10,610 nucleotides of DNA from GCA-2731375 sp047518225 (GTDB lineage Bacteria > Pseudomonadota > Alphaproteobacteria > GCA-2731375), in contig JAKZRK010000140.1 of NCBI GenBank assembly GCA_047518225.1, positions 1 through 10,610 on the forward strand, in the 5' to 3' direction. A program made the translations under genes and the position numbers. Shown one piece after another: positions 7,152 through 10,610 of this stretch. Under the pieces are notes generated by a model. It was given only the letters and a program-made list of their open reading frames with translations. It was not told where the DNA came from and ran no database searches. Within the stretch, counting starts at the first letter, position 1. Every line of letters starts with the position of its first letter.

Positions 7152-8576
7152 TTAGCCCCTTATCAGGTGCGCGGTTTTGAAGCCGGAATATTTTGGCTGG
7201 TCGATGGCGATCTGGTTGACCACCGTGTGGCGCAGATGTTCGCCCAGGCCGGGAAGGTCGAGGGGGATTTCGCCGGCCCGCAGACCCTCGACCAGACGCC
7301 AGCGCAGGTTTTCCAGGCTGTCATCGGATGCGAACAGGGCCGCCAGGCGTTGCCGTTCCAGGCGGCGATGGGCCGGGCCAAGAGCCCGATCCCGCATGAC
7401 GATATCCAGGGAATTGCCGGCGACACGGGCCATGAAATTGGTCCGGCCCGCTGTTTCGGCCATCACCTCGCCGTGCAGAAAGTCGCGCACGCTGGTCAGC
7501 AGTTCATCGATCCGGGGCATCTCGTCGCCCACGGACAGGTCCGTTTCTGCAACCAGTTCGACCGGTCCCGGTATCAGATGGTTGACGCAATCCACCTGGC
7601 ATTCCGAGGTGCGCCGCCCAATGGCGGGCCGTTCCACCGTATTGTCCGGGCCGGTGCGGTAATGTTCGGCCATGCCCAGACAGCCGATGGCCCACCAGAA
7701 CGAGCCGAAGACCTCCCAGAATTTGACCCGGCCGGGATCCACCGCCTGGCCGGAGACCGCCTCGTAGCCCGCGAACAGGTCGTCATAGGCACCGAAACCG
7801 CCCACGGGCAGGTCGCTTCCAAAGCGCCATGAATTGGTGCAGATCCAGCCCAGATCGCGCATGGGATCGCCGATGTGGGCCACTTCCCAGTCCAGCACGG
7901 CGACCACGCCCCGGGGCGAAATCATCAGATTACCGTTGCGGAAATCGTTATGCACAAGGCGCGTCTCGACCTCGCCGGGCAGATGATCCAGCAACCACCG
8001 GGCGGTATAGTCGATCATGGGTTGCGGCGTGTCGAAGCCCTTGTAACGGTCCCAGGTGTCATGCACATATTGTTCTGGCGTCAAGCTATTCAGGCGCTTG
8101 TCCAGGCCCGTCGCGGCGAGATCGATGGCGTGAATGCGGGCCAATATCTGGCCGCATTCATAGGCCAGCTTGGGCCGGATGCCGGCCAGTTCGGGCGCCC
8201 GGACAATGCGCGCGCCCAGGCATTCCCCTTCCAGCCAGGCCATGATGAAACCTTCGCCCAGGCCGTCCTCCGCTTGCAGAACGTAGTGCACATCGGGCTC
8301 GGGGACGCCGGCCGCCTGGGCCGATTGCATCAATAACGCCTCCGCCGCCAGGCCCGGACGATAGGAGACATGCCCGCCATCCGTGCCGCTGTCCTGCCCA
8401 CCGGGGGCCCGGCGCAGGGCCAGCAGCCGCTCGCCCCCGTCCTTGACGGCAATGGTCAGGCGATAGGTTTCCTGGCTGGCGCCGCCGGACAACCGTTCGG
8501 CGGACAACAGCTCCAGGCAGCCCGCGATCCGCCGCGTCAGAACGATTTCCAGTCTGGCTCGAAAGTTCTCCGTCAC
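7152..8576 (-). CDS. APH-type phosphotransferase fused to a DUF6285-like domain
   Basis: A 474-residue protein. Residues about 20-330 form an aminoglycoside phosphotransferase/choline kinase-type fold: GGASQETYRL as a nucleotide loop, VHNDFRNGNLM with catalytic-type Asp211 in H-x-D-x4-N, and VLDWEVAHIGDPMRDLGW with metal-binding-type Asp229. This subgroup resembles the kinase-like half of ACAD10/11 and bacterial genes near acyl-CoA dehydrogenases, rather than true antibiotic kinases. Residues about 354-465 (RIDELLTSVRDFLHGEVM, FMARVAGNSLDIVMRDR, VVNQIAIDQPKYSG) look like the DUF6285 helical domain, often a separate downstream gene. The start is GTG at 8576: an in-frame TAG lies just upstream and GAGG sits very close before it (about 3 nt spacing). 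Substrate unknown. Confidence 0.82.
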   Translation of the reverse strand: MTENFRARLEIVLTRRIAGCLELLSAERLSGGASQETYRLTIAVKDGGERLLALRRAPGGQDSGTDGGHVSYRPGLAAEALLMQSAQAAGVPEPDVHYVLQAEDGLGEGFIMAWLEGECLGARIVRAPELAGIRPKLAYECGQILARIHAIDLAATGLDKRLNSLTPEQYVHDTWDRYKGFDTPQPMIDYTARWLLDHLPGEVETRLVHNDFRNGNLMISPRGVVAVLDWEVAHIGDPMRDLGWICTNSWRFGSDLPVGGFGAYDDLFAGYEAVSGQAVDPGRVKFWEVFGSFWWAIGCLGMAEHYRTGPDNTVERPAIGRRTSECQVDCVNHLIPGPVELVAETDLSVGDEMPRIDELLTSVRDFLHGEVMAETAGRTNFMARVAGNSLDIVMRDRALGPAHRRLERQRLAALFASDDSLENLRWRLVEGLRAGEIPLDLPGLGEHLRHTVVNQIAIDQPKYSGFKTAHLIRG

Positions 8577-8679
8577 CCGCCTCTATGCCTTATTCATCGA
8601 AAGCGTCCCTGCCGCCTTGTTCGATCCGTTGCCTTCGCCCTTATCTTGGCAAAGTCCCAATTGATCGGCAATCGGCTTA
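8577..8679. other. Intergenic leader of the phosphotransferase gene
   Basis: About 100 bp between the GTG start at 8576 and the palindromic repeat. It must contain or transmit the promoter for the minus-strand phosphotransferase. On the minus strand TTGCCG followed 17 nt later by CAAGAT is only a weak promoter match. No small ORF or RNA gene is evident. Confidence 0.3.
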
Positions 8680-8940
8680 TACCAACCTGCGATGATAGGA
8701 ACCCATAGAGACGCATTTCGGGATTTTTCGGGTAGGAGCGTGCGCCGTAGCGATACGGGATATCGTCAGGCGCGCGCGACGCCATCCGAAAGCTCCCGAA
8801 AGGCGCCCTTCGGGTCGTCCGCGCGCGCGCTCGGATGGCGTCGAGAAGGTTTGACGATGTCCCACATCGCCCGCACCTTCTCTCCTACCCGAGGCTGCGT
8901 GGAGACGATCTCTATGGGTCCCTATCATCGCAGGTTGGTA
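8680..8940. repeat. 261-bp near-palindromic MITE-like element
   Basis: The two ends are inverted copies over 32 bp (8680-8711 and 8909-8940) with one mismatch (A8700). Symmetry persists inward: TCGGGTAGGAG-type blocks, sub-hairpins CGATA/TATCG (8751-8765) on the left and CGATGT/ACATCG (8855-8869) within GAGAAGGT/ACCTTCTC (8843-8882) on the right, a perfect 13-bp arm pair (8777-8789 with 8831-8843), and a central CCCGAA-GGCGCC-TTCGGG palindrome at 8795-8814. TTA flanks both sides (8677-8679, 8941-8943), consistent with a 3-bp target duplication; because the ends are TA...TA, a TA duplication typical of IS630/Tc1-mariner relatives is also possible. Both strands show a frame of about 83 codons with similar sequence, a by-product of symmetry and not a gene. 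Non-autonomous, needing a transposase in trans. Confidence 0.75.
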
Positions 8941-10440
8941 TTAATCAGGGTCCGCTACTCGCCGGGTAACGAACAGGAACGCCAGGGGCGCCGCCAGGGC
9001 CGCGGCCAGGGTCAGCACATGGAAAGCGTTGATGTAACCGATCATGGAAGCCTGCTGGTGGATCTCCTTCATGAGGCGGCTGCGCAGGGGCAACTGGTCC
9101 GGTTCACCCAGGATTGCGATCCAGGCGCTCAGATTGCGCAGATCGAAAGCGTCGAGCAGGCTGGCGAAATTGACATTGGCCTCGGCCGTGGTGCGAATGA
9201 ACACGACCAGGGTCAGGGCGATAAAGATGCTGCTGCCCAGCAGCCGCAGCAGCGAGAAAATTGCGTTGCCCTGGGTCAAAAGACGCATGGACAGGGTGGA
9301 AAAGGTCAACACCGCCATGGGTGTATAGGCGGTGCCAAAGCCCCAGCCGTGCAAGATGTTGCTCCAAAAGACATCGGCCGTGGTCATATTCATATCCAAC
9401 GAACCCATCCACAGGCCCGCCGCCGACTGCACGGCCAGACCGATGAACAGGCAGAGCCGGGGATTCAAGCGGGTGAGCTGGACGACGGTAAGGAAACTCA
9501 AAAGATTACCCAGGCCCCGCGCGGAAACCAGATAGCCGACGATGGAATCGGGATAGCCGCGCAATTCCTGCAACAGGGGCGGAAACAATATCATGGGCGT
9601 GAACTGTAACATCCCCATGATCAGGGCCAGGGTGATGCCGATGGTGAAATTCCGGTCCCTGAAGGTCGCCGGGTCGAACAGGGCCTGGCGCGCGGTCAGA
9701 ATATGCACCATGAAAAGGTAAAAGAATACGACCGCCAGGGTCAGTTCGAGTTGGATTTCATGAGATTCCAGCCAATCCAGCCGTTGCCCCCGATCGAACA
9801 TCAATTGCGTCGCGCCAATGGCAACGGCGATCAGGATAAAGCCCAAATAGTCGAACCTTTGGGTGTCGCCTTTCTCCTCGTTGGACAGGGCGGCAAAGGC
9901 GAACAGGCAGGCTACGATGCCAAAGGGCAGGATCATATAGAAGGCCCAACGCCAGTTCAGCAATTCCGCGATCAGGCCGCCGAACACCGGCCCCAGGATC
10001 GGCCCCATGACGCCGCCGACACCCCAGGCCATCAGAACGAAGGGATGTTGCGACCGCGAGAAACTGGCCAATATGATGGCCTGGCCCAGGGGAAAGATCG
10101 GCGCTCCGAACAGCCCCTGAAGGACCCGGGTCACCAGCATGACCTCGAGAGAGTCCGCGGTGCCGGCCAGCACGGAAAATGAGGTAAAGCCGGCGATGGA
10201 GCCCATCATCAAGTTGCGCCAACCGAATTTCGTGGCCAGCCAGCCGGTCAGGGGCGTGGCGATGGCGGTGGCCACCAGATTGAAGGTAATGATCCACGAG
10301 ACCTGGTCCTGGGTCGCCGACAGCGCCCCCTTCATTTGCGGCAGGATCACCGCGACGGAGGTCATGGTGGCCCCGAACAGCAGGGTTGAGAACTGCACCG
10401 TAAGCAGGGTCAACCATTGCCGGAGAGTGAAAAAACGCAT
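8941..10440 (-). CDS. MFS transporter, DHA2 family (EmrB/QacA-like, 14 helices)
   Basis: A 499-residue integral membrane protein of the drug:H+ antiporter-2 type, matching the usual EmrB length of about 510. Motif A-like GWLATKFGWRN (66-76) follows the second helix, RVLQG (105-109) is the motif B arginine region, and GVGGVMGPILGPVFGG (140-155) is motif C, the signature of exporters. Hydrophobic segments alternate with short loops through to the C-terminus, consistent with 14 helices. The start ATG at 10440 has AGGA close upstream and AAGG further away. EmrB-type pumps often pair with an EmrA (HlyD) adaptor, which is not in the window, so this may work alone in the inner membrane or the adaptor may lie upstream. 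The TAA stop at 8941-8943 abuts the palindromic element. Substrate cannot be predicted. Confidence 0.9.
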   Translation of the reverse strand: MRFFTLRQWLTLLTVQFSTLLFGATMTSVAVILPQMKGALSATQDQVSWIITFNLVATAIATPLTGWLATKFGWRNLMMGSIAGFTSFSVLAGTADSLEVMLVTRVLQGLFGAPIFPLGQAIILASFSRSQHPFVLMAWGVGGVMGPILGPVFGGLIAELLNWRWAFYMILPFGIVACLFAFAALSNEEKGDTQRFDYLGFILIAVAIGATQLMFDRGQRLDWLESHEIQLELTLAVVFFYLFMVHILTARQALFDPATFRDRNFTIGITLALIMGMLQFTPMILFPPLLQELRGYPDSIVGYLVSARGLGNLLSFLTVVQLTRLNPRLCLFIGLAVQSAAGLWMGSLDMNMTTADVFWSNILHGWGFGTAYTPMAVLTFSTLSMRLLTQGNAIFSLLRLLGSSIFIALTLVVFIRTTAEANVNFASLLDAFDLRNLSAWIAILGEPDQLPLRSRLMKEIHQQASMIGYINAFHVLTLAAALAAPLAFLFVTRRVADPD

Positions 10441-10498
10441 GATCCTGATGCCTTATCAGCCCGTTGAAAAAGGCGCTATTGACCGGGTTTCACTCGAC

Positions 10499-10531
10499 GG
10501 CGAAACATAACGCGACGAAGGCGGTTTCGCC
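10499..10531. promoter_or_regulatory. Inverted repeat upstream of the MFS gene, possible operator
   Basis: GGCGAAAC (10499-10506) and GTTTCGCC (10524-10531) form perfect 8-bp arms around 17 nt, about 60-90 bp upstream of the MFS start. A weak -10-like TATGTT on the minus strand overlaps one arm. The arms could be a repressor site or a hairpin in the leader. No regulator gene is in the window. Confidence 0.3.
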
Positions 10532-10571
10532 ATCCTCCGAGACGATGAGGACCATCTGAGCGACCAGAACG

Positions 10572-10585
10572 GCTCCAGCTGGAGC
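10572..10585. repeat. Perfect 14-bp palindrome GCTCCAGCTGGAGC
   Basis: The sequence is self-complementary without a spacer and lies about 132 bp upstream of the MFS start. Ungapped palindromes of this size can be operator sites. A chance occurrence or part of a sequence lying beyond the window edge is equally possible; the remaining bases to 10610 show no recognisable gene. Confidence 0.25.
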
Positions 10586-10610
10586 AATAAGCACGCAAAT
10601 ACAGCCATAT

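Noticed and set aside
8795..8814. Central GC-rich hairpin of the repeat as a free-standing terminator
   Set aside because: No T-run follows on either strand and it is better explained as the symmetry centre of the 261-bp element.
8692..9609. Plus-strand open frame of 305 codons running through the palindromic repeat and the MFS gene
   Set aside because: Its first 80 or so codons mirror the opposite strand because of the palindrome, and the rest is antisense to transmembrane-encoding sequence.

Overview
GC-rich (roughly 65%) bacterial DNA, most likely from an alphaproteobacterium of Rhodospirillales or marine type. That guess rests on codon use, gene families and gene density; there is no rRNA or other firm marker.

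Layout. Bases 1-140 hold the 5' end of a minus-strand transposase and the outer end of its insertion sequence. A promoter (TATAAT at 180-185) then leads into a plus-strand operon-like run of five genes, 230-7102. In order: a large-subunit homologue of N,N-dimethylformamidase with a LamG-like domain; a UGSC-family selenoprotein whose frame is interrupted by an in-frame UGA; two tandem paralogues of a conserved cysteine-containing family I cannot name functionally; and a large alpha/beta hydrolase-domain protein. A hairpin at 7115-7149 separates this run from two convergent minus-strand genes: an APH-type phosphotransferase fused to a DUF6285-like domain (7152-8576) and a 14-helix DHA2-type MFS exporter (8941-10440). 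Between these two lies a 261-bp, almost completely palindromic MITE-like repeat ending exactly at the MFS stop codon.

The main point is the selenoprotein at 2532-3050. A standard gene caller would stop at the TGA at 2811 and report a 93-residue protein. The frame in fact continues for 78 more residues, reads U-G-A-C-S-S-W-S across the TGA, and a 13-bp hairpin with a G-initiated apical loop starts 5 nt after the UGA, as expected of a bacterial SECIS element.

How the genes may work together (inference): tight spacing from 2532 to 7102 suggests co-transcription. A Sec-X-X-Cys redox or nucleophilic protein, two cysteine-containing partners, an amidohydrolase-like iron enzyme and an alpha/beta hydrolase would suit catabolism or detoxification of an unidentified small amide, ester or electrophile. 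The convergent kinase-like gene is of a type often found near acyl-CoA metabolism, and the MFS pump could export a substrate or product. No substrate can be deduced from the sequence alone.
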